This document shows, one piece after another, positions 30,785 to 40,458 of a stretch of 64,000 nucleotides of DNA (positions are counted from its first letter, which is position 1; each line of letters starts with the position of its first letter). The DNA is from Chondrilla cf. caribensis (lineage: Eukaryota > Porifera > Demospongiae > Chondrillida > Chondrillidae), in NCBI GenBank assembly GCA_964020155.1, contig OZ026559.1, positions 2,194,345-2,258,344 of the forward strand, written 5' to 3'. The notes beneath the pieces were generated by a model. The model saw nothing but the letters and a program-made list of their open reading frames with translations, was not told the DNA's origin and ran no database searches. The position numbers and the translations under genes were made by a program.

Positions 30785-33700
30785 ACGTGTGTGTGTGTGT
30801 GTGTGTGTGTGCACGTGTGTGTGAATTTGTTAGTGTGTTTGTGTGTGTGCGCGTACGTGTGTGTGTGTGTGTGTGTGTGCACTAAATGGAATCTACTGTG
30901 TGTCTACCCGATTGAATTTAAGGATTAATATTATGTTTGTGAAAGGAGGATTGATATATTGCGTCTGGACTCAAAAAATTATCCACAAAAGAACCTCTTC
31001 CTTTGTGTGTGTGTACATGTGTTATTCAAGAAATCGCTTCTTTATGATCAGTTGTACTTGTGGGTGATCTACAGACAATTCGTACCAGTCTGTCCTTGTC
31101 TTTAGTTTCAATGTGTTTCCGTTTCTGATTCATTATTCCTCCTTAATCGGATCAGTGCTTTTTACTAAACGCATTAGGGTCATTCTCGGACAAGTTAGGG
31201 GTGTATTTTCTGTGTATTTTGTCTTGTGTGTATTCAGAGCTGGTTTGTTGGGCGTGAGGAGCAGACACTGAAGCCATGGACAAGTGTCTTGTCATGCTCG
31301 ATCAAACCAGTATTAACAGTATAAGGCCTCAACATATTAGTACATACAAGTGTACTGTGTGTATGTGTGTGTATGTGTGTATAGATATATGTGTGTACTA
31401 TGGAGTACATGTGCTGTATGTACATACTGTATGTATTGTATGTACTGTATGTAATGTATGTACTGCATGTGTATGCATGTTTGTATATATGTATATGTAT
31501 GTGTTTGTGTACACCCGTGTGTATGGGTTATTATGGAGTATGTGTACTGTATGTCCTGTATGTATTTGTATGTGTTTGTGTACATACTGTATGTATGTTA
31601 AGGTACAATGGAGTAATCTGCTATGGAACCACAATTCTCTACACACAAGTGGATCAACTCTGAATTCAAGGGGTATTCACTAGCTGCAGTTTTCTCAGCA
31701 TGAATAGACTATAGTATGTACATGTATTATACTGTACATACTGTATTATACTGTATGTACTGTATGTTCCTGATGTACTGGATGTACTGGATGTACCATA
31801 TGTACTGGATGTACTGGATGTACCGTATGTATTGGATGTACTGGATGTACTTGATGTACTGGATGTACCGTATGTATTGGATGTACTGGATGTACTGGAT
31901 GTACTGGATGTACTGGATGTACTGGATGTACGTAGTTCAAATATAGTGAGATACGCAGCATGTACATTCATACACTAAGTACTTATTTTTGAAGTATAAT
32001 GAGTAACATATAATGGTATATACAGTCCATGGATATGTATTGATGTACACATGGAGGATACAGTGATTGTAGTACTGTATGTAATAATTCACTGTATCCT
32101 GGTGTAGTGAATGATAGACAATTTATACAGCAAATATGTGTATACGTAGCTCAATACAACATATTAATCCTAACAATGAAACCTGTCTGGTGACCTGTGC
32201 TGTGTCACTGACCTGTGCTACATGGCTTATGTACATGCAGTTTTTTCTTCGATCTACCCCTCAACCAGGATACAAGTACATATGTGTGCAGTAATACTGT
32301 ATGTGTGTAACTTGGAGTCAGTGAGTCGTTTCTCTTTGCAACAACGTGTCTTGAGAACACATTTGTATTCACACATTCACAGTAATACTATATCGGCACG
32401 AACAGCAGTTTGATTATGATGGTGAACCCGAGTCAACTCTCAAAGGAACCAATCGACTGACTAATTATGTCCCCCTAAACCTCAAGATACATATGAAAAG
32501 GAAATTATAATGCTTTATTATAAGTTGAAAACTTTTTAAATATCTCCTATTACTGGAAAATTTTCAGCACATTTGACTAGGTCACTTTCCCTTTCATGCA
32601 GTGTACATTGTTAGTCTTTTTTGAAATAGTGCTTAATTGGTGACAGGTGTGTACATTAGGTACAGAAATACCCACCGTATCCGGTACATCATATGTACTG
32701 TATTTTTTCTATTACGTGTCTGTGTGTATGATTGTGTGTATGTGTGTATGTGCGTGCGTGCACGCATGTGTGTGTGTGTGTGTGTGTGTATGTTGTGTGT
32801 GTGTGTGTGTTTGTGCACGTGTTGTGTAAATGTGTGTGTGTATGTGCACACTTTATTGTGTGTATGTGTATTTGTAAAGGTGTGGGTGTTTGGGTGTGTT
32901 CGGGTGGGGTGAATAGGTGTGTGGGTGTGTCTGGGTGGGGTACGAGTAGGTGTGTGTGTGGGTGCGTTTGGGTGGGGTATTTAGTAGGCGTGTGTGGGTG
33001 TTGGTGTTTATATACAAGTGAACATGTACAGTGCAGTACGTATGTGTGTGTTCACGCACACGTATGAATATGTTTGATCCTGGGGAAAGTAACACTGTTG
33101 CAAACATCCCAACCACAGAACTAACCATCGAGCACTTTGTACACATCAACCACACTCAGCCAGTAGTCAGTATTCACTTTGAAATTATCCTTGTCTGATT
33201 GAAGACCAAATTTGCTTGTCGACTGTTGAAACCTCAGGTAATGATTTAATTATTATCAAATTTGGAAGTTCCCATGTTTTCTGACATCAGATCCGTGTTG
33301 CGGTGACGATTACATGTGGTGTTATCTTATCAAATTACAAGGTCTGCCTCCTGCAAGTGCATTGAGAAAGTGATGATGTCACGTTTGTGCATGTGGTTGC
33401 CCGACAACTAGTGTAAACTTACATGTTGACACTGTTGCTACATCTGTTCTGGACCATAGGAAACGTGATTAGGTTAGCACAGAAATGCTTTGAAACATGG
33501 TTAACCGGTAGCAAAGTAGTGTTTTTCTTGTCAAATCAGAAGTATGTACATCATGTGATAGTTGTACAGAATTACCATAGGAACACGACTCTACTGTAAT
33601 TGAAACCTGTATACGCAGCTAACACCACATGTTCAATTATGGATGAGTTCAATGGAATTCTCCAGCCATGGGAATGTTATTGCACCAAACGTTTCGGCAG

Positions 33701-35312
33701 CTGACTGCTGCCTTCGTCAGTGGTATATGTGAAACGCTTGGTGTTATGAAATTTCTATGGCTGGAGAATTCCATTGAACTTATCCCCAAGGTGTTACCTA
33801 GCCAAACAAGCCTCTTTCCAACTGTTCAGTTATGTTTGTCTGGTCACAGCTGTTTGCATGAGAATATGGAGAAGTTGAAATCAGGATTCTACTGTACGGA
33901 AATAGGCTTCACAGTGTTATGCTGTTTTTCTATCCAGAGTGTCAGTTGCAAATAGCTATCCCCCAATGTGTGTACTGTAGAGTATAGTAGCACTTACCAC
34001 ACAGCTGCTAATGCGGCCTCGACCCTTTTCTGCTGCCTCCCATGTCAGAAGCCGATGTGACGATTCAGGAATTCGACAGTGTCAGCCAAGAAATGGACGA
34101 AAAGACTGGAAAGAGAATTTCCAAGCTGATGAAATACTGTAAACAGTTGAACAATTCGGGAATTTCGTGTTTCTTTGCCTATCAACTTCCCTCCAACAAG
34201 GACTCCATTGGGTACAATGGTGACGGAAAACTGCTCCAAAAAATGCAGACCGGGCGCATGTCTTGAAATGCTCTTTTACTGGTTTCAATGGCCACATTTC
34301 CCCCAGACCAGCACACAACTCTACACACCCCTCTCAATGATAAATAGCAATGAAAAACTACATAATACAACTTTGAACTAGATTAGCAGCAACTATACTC
34401 ACTCCACGATTAGACAACAGAATTGTAGCTTCAAGTATATAGACGTGTGTCATTTATTTAATTATTATATTGTAGTTGTATCACTTTATAAATTAATTTC
34501 ATGTATATGCAAACTTGAATTATTAACTCAAGCATTTGTGTGGGGATTGATTTCATAACCCCTAAGTCTTATAAAGTGTTTCAATATATTTGTATATACG
34601 TCATCTCATAATATACACACATGGGATATAATTTGTTATCATGAGATAGTGAGATTATCATTCACCACACCGATAAGTGTACATACTTGACCCAAATGTG
34701 TATGAATCAAATTTATTGATTATCAATTATCAATTAATTTATTATTTATTATCAATTATTATTTCTAGTTGTGCGGGGGAGGGGATTAGTGTGTGTAATC
34801 CCAATCTATACCAAATATGCATATCATGTTGGCATCATCCATATCTAGCAAACGTGTGTACTTTAATGTGATTGATTTAATCAGACTTCATTAAATATAT
34901 CTGTTAATCACTTTTTGATAATTGTGCTTAATTTGATATTGATTTGATGTTAACTTGACTAATAGTTTTGCTATACACTTATCTCCTCGCTGCAGTGACG
35001 TCACCTCAACCAACAACATCACCAATGCCGTCACAGACATCACCAATGATGTCACCATCACCCACACCATCACCCACACCATCACCAACAGCACCAAGTG
35101 TGCCTACAGAACAGGGTGATTCTCTCAGCTGGCTGTACATTGTAGTTCCCGTGGGGACAATGGCAGTCATTTTGGCAGTGATAACCTTGGTGATTACCTT
35201 CTTCGTGTGCAAAGTGAGAAAAATGGCTACCGGAGAACCTATGTCAGGTGAGTATGTACATAGATGTGACACACAAACAAACATACATGCACACGTCCAC
35301 ACACCACACACA

Positions 35313-35375
<63 letters not shown>

Positions 35376-35417
35376 CACATGCACACACACAAACACACAC
35401 ACACGCTGCACACACAT

Positions 35418-35516
<99 letters not shown>

Positions 35517-36299
35517 ATATACACTGCATGGTACCAATATCTCTCAGTATTTTAACTTCCAATCAGTACTGTACAATCATATACAGGAGTACCTACTGTA
35601 TGTACTTGTAGGTACACAGTATGATATTTTTTCCATCTAGTCCACATGAACCGTTCTGAAGGTAATTTAGATGACAGCAATGTGTACATTGGGCAACACA
35701 TCTACGAAGATCCTGACCAGTGCATGGAAGAATACAGAGTGAATGCAATGGTCCAAAAATTGTCAGAGGTGGAGCCACATAGCCACACCTCCAACCCATC
35801 TGGTCGTCATAACGATAGGAGTGCAAATGGTCATCTTAATGGCGGCGGTTACGCTACACTGGAAATGGGATCCGCCACGGACTACACCAGGAATGATGAC
35901 CCCGAACTCTTTGGTAAACAACTCCAACAGTCTTTACCGGCTGATTACGAGAAACCCTGGACCACTACCACAAGTGGTCACTACGAATACGATGAGGGGA
36001 AGTTTAGTGGATCGCAGGATGAAATGCCAAGGGTGCAGGACTATGAAGCTCCTATTCCCCTCAATGGAGATGTGAAAGATGAAAGCTCCACTATCATCAA
36101 CGATGATGTGAGAGATGGAGGTCTCACTGCTATCAATCAAAATGGAATAGATGGAGAACACACTACTATCAATGATGGTGTGAGAGATGAAGAGCACACT
36201 GCCATCAATGAAGACGAGAGAGATTCCGGTAACTACTCACCAAACTCGACGGAAGAAAATCACGAACAAGACAAAGGAGGATCTGGAATTTACTTGTAG
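16033..36299 (+). CDS. Type I membrane receptor-like protein with three FN3 domains
   Basis: Six coding exons were assembled by GT-AG rules: 16033-16084, 22900-23202, 25800-26069, 28531-28830, 34996-35247 and 35641-36299. They add up to 1836 nt, exactly 612 codons. Every junction is phase 1. The 611-residue product has a signal peptide (1-17, MLLTLTLALLTSLCALQ) and FN3-type domains at about 18-118, 119-208 and 209-308. A Ser/Thr/Pro stalk (309-348), a transmembrane helix (about 354-380) stopped by KVRK, and a 219-residue acidic tail follow. FN3 ectodomains commonly mediate adhesion or ligand binding. The tail has tyrosines in VYIGQHIYEDP, GYATLEM, HYEYDEG and DYEAPI contexts that could bind SH2 or PTB proteins if phosphorylated (inference). 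There is no kinase or phosphatase domain. Missed exons inside the long repetitive introns cannot be excluded. Confidence 0.85.
16690..17150 (-). repeat. Dispersed ~480-bp repeat with conserved short ORF, copy 2 (inverted)
   Basis: Reverse complement of 8583-9075, again bordered by a GT/CA microsatellite (17091-17150). The minus-strand frame again reads MLQTWSINLDVYYKNVLRNI and differs from copy 1 mainly by substitutions. It lies in the first intron of the FN3 gene. Confidence 0.75.
17253..17632 (-). mobile_element. CAGTAGAACC-family element with six-unit array
   Basis: The left part holds CACCTCAGTAATAGGATCAC and CCTGTACTGTATTTGAAC. It is followed by about six inverted 46-bp units ending GAGGTGTTCTACTG. 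It is intronic. Confidence 0.8.
17764..17975. repeat. 30-bp minisatellite
   Basis: About seven degenerate units of CCTACTGCACACAGACCTAC plus CTCAGGTGGG. The 30-bp period keeps frames open on both strands and gives low-complexity ORFs. I see no gene from 17980 to 18295. Confidence 0.85.
18298..18612 (+). mobile_element. CAGTAGAACC-family element with four-unit array
   Basis: Four plus-oriented 46-bp units are followed by the body AAGTGGTCCTAATTTTCATG and CATACAGTACAGGAATCA. The right end is GTTTTGAAGTTCTACTG. It is a complete non-autonomous element by structure. Confidence 0.8.
19130..19318 (-). repeat. 17-bp minisatellite (CCTCAGTAATAGGACCA)
   Basis: About nine tandem copies of the reverse complement of the 17-bp unit amplified at 2371-3020, preceded by TGTAGAACCTCCTAACC. 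This is a second, independent expansion of the same internal motif. Confidence 0.88.
19344..19535. repeat. Tandem duplication, ~100-bp unit
   Basis: CTACATATTAATTGTCCAGT through ATTACATGATATTACGTATG recurs as CTACATATTAATTGTCTAAT through ATTACATAATATTTTGTA. Both copies end near GTACATGATTACTA. There are two copies with moderate divergence. Confidence 0.8.
19558..19755. mobile_element. Short TIR element (GGAACCTCT ends)
   Basis: TACACGGGAACCTCTCTATA at the left is mirrored by TTAATAGAGGTTCCACTGTA at the right. The interior has further inverted motifs (AAAGGATACATTGGGACC and GTCCTTTATTGGGAGAG). It has pogo-like ends with no coding capacity. From 19760 to 20155 I see no gene. Confidence 0.75.
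20155..20412 (-). repeat. ~250-bp repeat, inverted copy of 14498-14752
   Basis: It matches 14498-14752 in reverse complement, from TTAGTGAAGCATTCTATCCC to AGGGTACACTTACAT. The following 46-bp array (20402-20640) is part of the same composite. Confidence 0.85.
20402..20757 (+). mobile_element. CAGTAGAACC-family element with five-unit array
   Basis: Five 46-bp units (20407-20640) are followed by the body GTGGTCCTAATTCTAATGTT and the end TTCAAAGTGGAGTTCCACTG, complementary to the family TIR. The interval 20757-21100 holds open frames on the minus strand with no recognised domain. Confidence 0.8.
21107..21178. mobile_element. Small fold-back element
   Basis: AGCCCTTTTCTCGATTGCTT is mirrored by AAGCAATCAGGAAAAGGGGCT, with about an 18-bp loop. 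Arms are about 26 bp with three mismatches. It is intronic. Confidence 0.7.
21578..21705. repeat. 40-bp tandem repeat, three copies
   Basis: GTTATGGTGATTAGGGTCAT plus GTTGAGATGAAATCCCTAGT occurs three times with increasing divergence. From 21705 to 22450 there is no supported gene. Confidence 0.85.
22454..22510. mobile_element. 57-bp palindromic element, copy 1
   Basis: CAAGTAATTTGAG and CTCAAATTACTTG flank a GC-rich core (GCGGGGGCGGCAGCCCCAC). Two further copies, at 43905 and 57260, lie in the opposite orientation. The fixed length and conserved core in otherwise unrelated places mark it as a dispersed element. Confidence 0.8.
22900..23202 (+). CDS. FN3-like domain exon 1 of the receptor
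   Basis: A 303-nt phase 1-1 exon; acceptor CCACCTAATAG, donor CCAA|GTAAGT. The product GVSEGRPVITSVSANYEGIN and onward through VFNIHVYRR, FYAVRIVEYFP is about 100 residues with alternating beta-type hydrophobicity. It is a degenerate FN3 domain that lacks the usual Trp. A 46-bp array starts 5 bp inside the following intron. A GT microsatellite (22777-22832) lies 70 bp before the exon. Confidence 0.75.
23207..23822 (+). mobile_element. CAGTAGAACC-family element with twelve-unit array beside a splice donor
   Basis: Twelve 46-bp units (about 23210-23750) are followed by the body TTACAGGAATTGCTGGGACT, GTGGTCCTATTACTGAGG and the end GTGAGGTTTTACCATG. The first unit begins within the donor context AAGTATAGTAGAACC, so the element lies directly against the exon. 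Confidence 0.82.
24066..24862. repeat. 25/27-bp minisatellite, about 31 units
   Basis: Tandem units of ACTGTGTAGTGGTGGATGGTGAGGT (25 bp as two blocks ACTGTGTAGTGGTG and GATGGTGAGGT) alternate with 27-bp units that carry one extra GT. Single-base variants (GATG to GAGG) give a readable unit pattern. The minus strand stays open as HHYTQYLTI repeats, which is an artefact of the array. The interval 24885-24950 is a further right end of a CAGTAGAACC element. Confidence 0.93.
25800..26069 (+). CDS. FN3 domain exon 2 of the receptor
   Basis: A 270-nt phase 1-1 exon; acceptor TTTTTGTTGCAG, donor AATTG|GTATGC. The product starts VSVKNIRPREMTVEFPKRAR and includes ITAYSITYTTEG, TLRNLQEGAKYSITVKPHTS, which are the C'-strand and F-strand signatures of FN3 domains. 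Confidence 0.82.
26217..26294. repeat. GT microsatellite
   Basis: A nearly pure GT run with one TGGTG interruption, 150 bp downstream of FN3 exon 2. Confidence 0.95.
26517..26737. repeat. GT microsatellite with embedded 24-bp palindromes
   Basis: Three GT runs are separated by two identical near-palindromes, CATAGATACTATACAGTATC plus TATG, at 26567 and 26651. The structure is a higher-order repeat of about 84 bp. From 26740 to 27190 no gene is visible. Confidence 0.92.
27195..27730. repeat. 17-bp minisatellite (CTCCTGGTTAGTACACA)
   Basis: About 31 tandem units with C/T and A/G variants (TACACA or TACATA; GGTT or GATT). The same motif occurs once at 5800-5830 within a dispersed sequence, a possible source. 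From 27730 to 28010 nothing is recognised. Confidence 0.92.
28013..28443 (+). mobile_element. CAGTAGAACC-family element with six-unit array
   Basis: Six 46-bp units are followed by the body TGGTCGTAATTCTGATGCTG and ACAGTACAGGAATTCTTGGG, ending GGTGCAGTTCTACTGTA. This is the last member seen; none was found to the right of 29 kb. Confidence 0.82.
28531..28830 (+). CDS. FN3 domain exon 3 of the receptor (canonical)
   Basis: A 300-nt phase 1-1 exon; acceptor GTGCTTTGACAG, donor CCCTG|GTGAGT. It is the clearest FN3 domain: APGAPPRNLTGFGLNSSAVQ then ISWMPPP, ISYEIRWRG, ITGLDAGVTYEIEVAARN, AGTG. The Trp, the Tyr corner and the NIAGTG loop are all present. Two N-glycosylation sequons (NLT, NWT) are present. 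Confidence 0.92.
30718..30880. repeat. Compound GT microsatellite
   Basis: GT runs with GCACGTGT and GCGCGTACGT interruptions, in the 6.2-kb fifth intron of the FN3 gene. The intron parts 28840-30715 and 30880-31700 are AT-rich with ATGTACATAC-type simple sequence and no supported exon. Confidence 0.93.
31752..31932. repeat. 9-bp minisatellite (TACTGGATG)
   Basis: About 19 units, with TACCGTATG and TACTTGATG variants arranged in a higher-order pattern (a 63-bp block is seen twice). The reading WMYWMY is an artefact. Confidence 0.93.
32730..33015. repeat. GT-rich tract
   Basis: GT-rich sequence grades into three copies of GTGTGGGTGTGTCTGGGTGGGGT at 32890-32990 (unit about 40 bp; the motif is given here only as landmark). 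From 33020 to 33640 nothing is recognised. Confidence 0.75.
33647..33779. mobile_element. Fold-back element with perfect 23-bp ends
   Basis: GTTCAATGGAATTCTCCAGC plus CAT at 33647-33669 is exactly mirrored at 33757-33779. A second, imperfect stem continues inside (CACCAAACGTTTC against GAAACGCTTGGTG). At 133 bp it is far too small to encode a transposase. Confidence 0.85.
34042..34266 (+). other. Unrecognised 74-codon open frame in intron 5
   Basis: MSEADVTIQEFDSVSQEMDE then KTGKRISKLMKYCKQ and CFFAYQLPSNK, preceded by an acceptor-like CCTCCCATGTCAG. The composition resembles coding sequence (mixed charge, no repeats). It cannot join the flanking receptor exons in an obvious way because no phase 1 donor precedes its stop. 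It may be a small gene, an alternative last exon or an element relic. Surrounding sequence to 34990 shows nothing else. Confidence 0.25.
34996..35247 (+). CDS. Mucin-like stalk and transmembrane exon of the receptor
   Basis: A 252-nt phase 1-1 exon; acceptor CTCGCTGCAG, donor GTCAG|GTGAGT. It encodes a Thr/Ser/Pro stalk with repeated SPTPSPTPSPT likely to be O-glycosylated, then WLYIVVPVGTMAVILAVITL and VITFFVC as membrane helix and KVRK on the cytosolic side. The DNA of the stalk is itself a CACCATCAC-type repeat. Confidence 0.88.
35284..35516. repeat. CA microsatellite in the last intron
   Basis: Long CA runs with short breaks (CTACACATGC, CGCTGCACACAC), beginning about 35 bp after the donor of the transmembrane exon. 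The intron is 393 bp, more than half of it CA repeat. Confidence 0.95.
35641..36299 (+). CDS. Cytoplasmic-tail exon of the receptor with a 12-residue repeat
   Basis: The last exon; acceptor TTCCATCTAG, stop TAG at 36297-36299. The tail is acidic and hydrophilic. Near its end are four 12-residue units, GDVKDESSTIIN, DDVRDGGLTAIN, QNGIDGEHTTIN and DGVRDEEHTAIN, then a partial EDERDSG, encoded at about 36066-36240. Tyrosine motifs lie upstream of the repeats. No catalytic domain is present. Confidence 0.88.
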
Positions 36300-36353
36300 A
36301 CTGTGGTGTGTGTGGTGAAGCCATACTGATGGTTTTGTGTGTGTAAATGTCAC

Positions 36354-36359
36354 AATAAA
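36354..36359 (+). terminator. Poly(A) signal of the FN3 receptor gene
   Basis: AATAAA lies 55 nt after the stop codon, in the context GTCACAATAAAAACAC. It is followed by a T/G-rich stretch (CACTTTTTGCAATTTTGT) suitable as downstream element. Confidence 0.7.
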
Positions 36360-36575
36360 AACACATATTGATAATGTCATTCATCACTTTTTGCAATTTT
36401 GTATAATTTGTTCTCATAATCTGTACATGTGTATGAACATGTTTAATACATTATCGTGATAATAATAATAATAACCTAATGTAAATAAACGTTAACTCTT
36501 TCTAAGGACAGACTGTATTCTTCTAACAGTCTGTAAGAATTGTTTGAAGAAATTATTGTTCATAACTTAAATCGC

Positions 36576-36649
36576 TAGTCTGGCGTAGCCGACCCTTGAT
36601 CCGCCATTTTATTTTGTTGAGTGGATCAAGGGTCGGCTACGCCAGACTA
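36576..36649. mobile_element. Perfect 27-bp inverted-repeat element
   Basis: TAGTCTGGCGTAGCCGACCC plus TTGATCC and its exact complement are separated by 20 bp. Perfect arms in AT-rich DNA point to recent insertion. It lies about 220 bp past the poly(A) signal. Confidence 0.88.
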
Positions 36650-36937
36650 TTAAATTGCATGTTGAAGGAATAAGTATCAGTCTTTGTTTTTTCTGCTTGT
36701 GAACGTTAACTTTATGCAATTTCATTGTCACTTTCAATACAATGCTAGTTGAGAAGCTAATCAAACTGCATGCACGTATATAATTAAAATAATATAATAA
36801 TAATAATGATAATAATATACATATATATTATATATTAAAATATTGCATGTACATAAAATGCAAAATTACATACATAATAATATTATCCAATGTATGTGTG
36901 AGTCAATATACGCACGTATGGCACATATAATATTAAT

Positions 36938-38440
36938 AATGCATATACTTTTGTATGTACATTCAAATATAAGCGTAATACGCCTTGTGGTGATCACGCA
37001 GGTTATTTCACGTTCCTTTGCCGGTCACCAAGGGCTGCCCAGTGTTCATGCCAAACTCACCAACTCAATTTCAAATGCATACAGATTGTCCTAAGTGCGC
37101 TATAGGCCTGGAACTAATACAGTCCTTCTAATAACAAAAAAGATGCGTTTTGTCGCCGAACAAAAATTCTCCCCAGTTGCCCATATGTCACATATAGTAA
37201 TGCATATACATTTGTATGTACATTCAAATGTAAGCGTTATATGCCTTGTGGTGATCACACAGGTAATTTCACATTCCTTTGCTGGTCACCAAAGGCTGCC
37301 CAGGGTCCATGTCAAACTCCCCAACACATTTTCGGATGCATACAGATTGTATATTGATCGAGTATAGGCCTCACAGTGACAAACAAAAATGTAAAATTTT
37401 ATTGCTTGTCACCGCAGCCTCTCCGTTTGCACATGATGCATCATAGCTCTAATTATACAAATGCACGGACACACTCCTGGTACTAGTACGGTCCTTATGA
37501 TAACAAAAAGATGAGATTTGACATCAAAATAAAATTCTCCCCAGTGCCCATATGCCACATATGATAATGCATAATATGTATGTTCATTCAACTATAAGCG
37601 TAATACACCTTGTGGTGATCACACAGGTTATTTCACATTCCTTTGCTGGTCACCAAGGGCTGCCCTGTGTCCTTGCCAAACTCACCAACACAATTTTGGA
37701 TATATACTGACTGCCCTGAGTGTGCTATAGGCCTTGTGATGACAAGCAATAAGACGTCAAATTTTATTGCTTGTCACCACAGCCTCTCCTGTGTGCATGT
37801 GATGCATCATAGCTCAAAAATGAATGCACTGATATACTCCTGGAACTAGTAGGTTCTTCTGATGATAAAAAGATGTGTTTTGTCGTCGAAATCAAATTCT
37901 CTCCTGTGCCCATATGCCAAATTATAATAATGCATATACTTATGTATGTACATTCCAATTATAGGTGTAATACACCTTGTGGTGATGCACTCGAGGAATT
38001 TCCCATTCCATTGCTGGTCACCAGGGGCTGCCCAGTGTCCATGCCAAGCACACCAGCACAATATCAGATGCATACACACCGTCCTGAGTGTGCTAAAAGC
38101 CTCATGATGACAAGCAAAAAATGTCAATATTTTTCTTATCACCATGGCCTCTCCTGTGTGCACGTGATGCAGCATAGCTCAAATACAGATGCACGGACAC
38201 ACTCCTGGAAATAGTACGGTCCTTCTGATACCAAAAATTATACGTTTTGTCACAGATCAAAAATTCCCCCCGGTGTCCATATGACACAATAATAATGTAT
38301 ATACTTTTATACGCACATTCCAGTATAAGTGCATTACACCTTGTGGTGATCACCCATGTAATTTTACATTCTATTGCTGGTCACCAAGAGATGTCCAGTG
38401 TCCATATCAAATGGATGGGAATTGTTTCATGTTCTAGTGG
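36938..38440. repeat. Tandem repeat of about 364 bp, five units
   Basis: The landmark AATGCATATAC recurs at 36938, 37199, 37565, 37929 and (as AATGTATATAC) 38293. Spacings are 261, 366, 364 and 364, so the first unit has lost about 100 bp. Each unit has CACCTTGTGGTGATCACACA and GCTGGTCACCAAGGGCTGCC. Diverged units suggest an old array. Open frames in it differ between units, so I do not call genes. From 38440 to 38805 lies another small repeat (TCATATGTTAGT..GTCCCCAGCTATGTCTG, twice). Confidence 0.88.
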
Positions 38441-38807
38441 ACATCCCCAGGTACGTAGGTCTGGAAATATTGAGCACCTCCGAATGTAGCTAAAGTAACA
38501 TTCCACATTTAGAGATAGGAATTGTTTCATATGTTAGTTCATGTCCCCAGCTATGTCTGATTAAAATATCCATTTAATATGCCTCCTTTCCAATGAGCTA
38601 TTTAAAAAGGTGCTTAGCGTTTTCTATCCTATACTATCCCATACATTGAAATAATATTAAGCACCTCTGAACATAGAAATGGTTATGGGCCACATATGGA
38701 GATGGGAATTGCTTCATATGTTAGTGCATGTCCCCAGCTATGTCTGCTTAAAATATCTATTTGACACACCTTCTTTTAAATGAGCTATACAAAAAGGTGC
38801 TTATTTA

Positions 38808-39172
38808 CTCTCTCTCCTCTAAACAATACAGGTTTATAAATAAGAGATATCTTATGCATATTCTATGCCTGACTTGGGTAACCATTCAGCAAGTCTATAT
38901 AAATTTTAGTACATCTGCACATGTGGAATGACAGGAAATGCTGAAGTTGAGGACCTCAACACATTTGGCCCTACAATAAGGTACATAACCATTACATATA
39001 GAAGTACGTAATTGTAATAGCAGTTTGTAATTGCTCAAAGTAGTTGTAATGGAAATTGATTACATGAAGCAATGATTGTAATTAATGGTACTGCATGGTA
39101 ATCAGTGCTGAAATATCCAAGTAATTGTAATGGTAATTGATTACTTATAAGCTGTAATTGCCACAACACTCA

Positions 39173-39210
<38 letters not shown>

Positions 39211-39256
39211 AACAAACAAACAAACAAACACACACACACACACACACATACACACG
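38808..39256 (+). repeat. Dispersed ~400-bp repeat, copy 2, with CA microsatellite
   Basis: It matches 8178-8585 in direct orientation and ends in a CA run (39174-39256) that contains CAAACAAACAAACAAACAAA. The shared end point at a microsatellite suggests the microsatellite is the element's tail. Confidence 0.8.
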
Positions 39257-39524
39257 TCAAAATATTGTTATGTATTATACATATGATGTCTATCATCACT
39301 TTCTATTGTTATGCATCAATTATTCATAAACTGCACGTTAATGAACTCATGTAAGTGTATATCATATATCCATAATATTATGATAGGTTAAACAATAGCA
39401 TATTGTGCACCATTGTATTAACCCTTTTCCAAGGAATTATTCTTATTATTCTACATATTGTAAGGGAATTGTTGATAAATATTCAGAACCTCGTAATATT
39501 ATTACAATAATAATAATGCGTTCT

Positions 39525-39665
39525 GCAAGGATATGGTGTTTTAACAAGTTTGGCAGATTAGCGGGATATTCATTAGTACTTACATATTATCTTGGTACTG
39601 GAAAATTGTGGCAGATTGAAAGGTTTGATGGATAGAGCAGTGGCAGATTAACGAGAATTTACAGT
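39525..39665. mobile_element. pogo-like TIR element, 5'-truncated copy 3
   Basis: TTTAACAAGTTTGGCAGATT, TTGGTACTGGAAAATTGTGG and the right end GCAGATTAACGAGAATTTACAGT match the copies at 7807 and 11846. The left terminal repeat is missing. From 39665 to 40185 no gene is visible; a TTGTGTATTCACCCTAATAT motif recurs four times at 39890-40025. Confidence 0.65.
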
Positions 39666-40184
39666 TAATACTGTATTAACAGAGCTACACAACATGCATA
39701 AAGTTCTATAATCATGTGTAATTCCTAATACAAGGGAAATTAAGGTGCATATGGGGAGACAGGGTAATTTGAGACACAGGCCTAGGATTTTCAACTATCC
39801 ACGTCTATTTAATCTCAAAAATGTACAGTAACGGTACCTATCTAGTCTGTTATTTATTGTGTATGCACCTTATTCTTTGTGTTTGTTTGTTTACTGTGTA
39901 TTCACCCTAATATTGTTCGTTTATTGTGTATTCACACTAATATTCTGGTTATTGTGTATTCAACCTAATATTGTTCGTTTATTGTGTATTTACACTAATT
40001 TTCTGGTTATTGTGTATTCACCCGGCTATCTCTTTTTTGATATCTTTCACTGCCCCACTACATACAATACTCATTTTGCTCTGTAGGCTACATCATATTA
40101 TGATGTCAGTCCTTCAACCACCATCTTTACTGTATCACATAATTATGAGTAACTCACCTATACATAATTTTAGTGGTTGTAAAG

Positions 40185-40186
<2 letters not shown>

Positions 40187-40221
<35 letters not shown>

Positions 40222-40425
40222 GGCTCCATGAACTTGGATTGTAGCCCACCTACCTAGATTTGTTTTCTCTGATGGAGGGGGATCTGGGGTATTACATTTT
40301 CTTATTATATTATTTATATTATTTATTTTAATTGTATAATTGTTATTGTTATTGTTATTATTATCACTATTAATTTATTTAATTATAATAATAATAATAC
40401 TTAATTGTAAATATGACATTGTATG

Positions 40426-40458
<33 letters not shown>

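Larger units (their letters stand above)
29000..33640 (+). other. Bulk of receptor intron 5, no supported exon
   Basis: This stretch holds ATGTACATACGTATG-type simple sequence, the GT tracts at 30718 and 32730 and the 9-bp array at 31752. I checked its open frames; all the long ones are low-complexity and none has an FN3, Ig, EGF or SRCR signature. Confidence 0.6.

Noticed and set aside
36843..38489. Related ORFs of 60-113 codons on both strands
   Set aside because: They come from the 364-bp tandem repeat, with different frames and stops in each unit, so selection for a protein is not evident.
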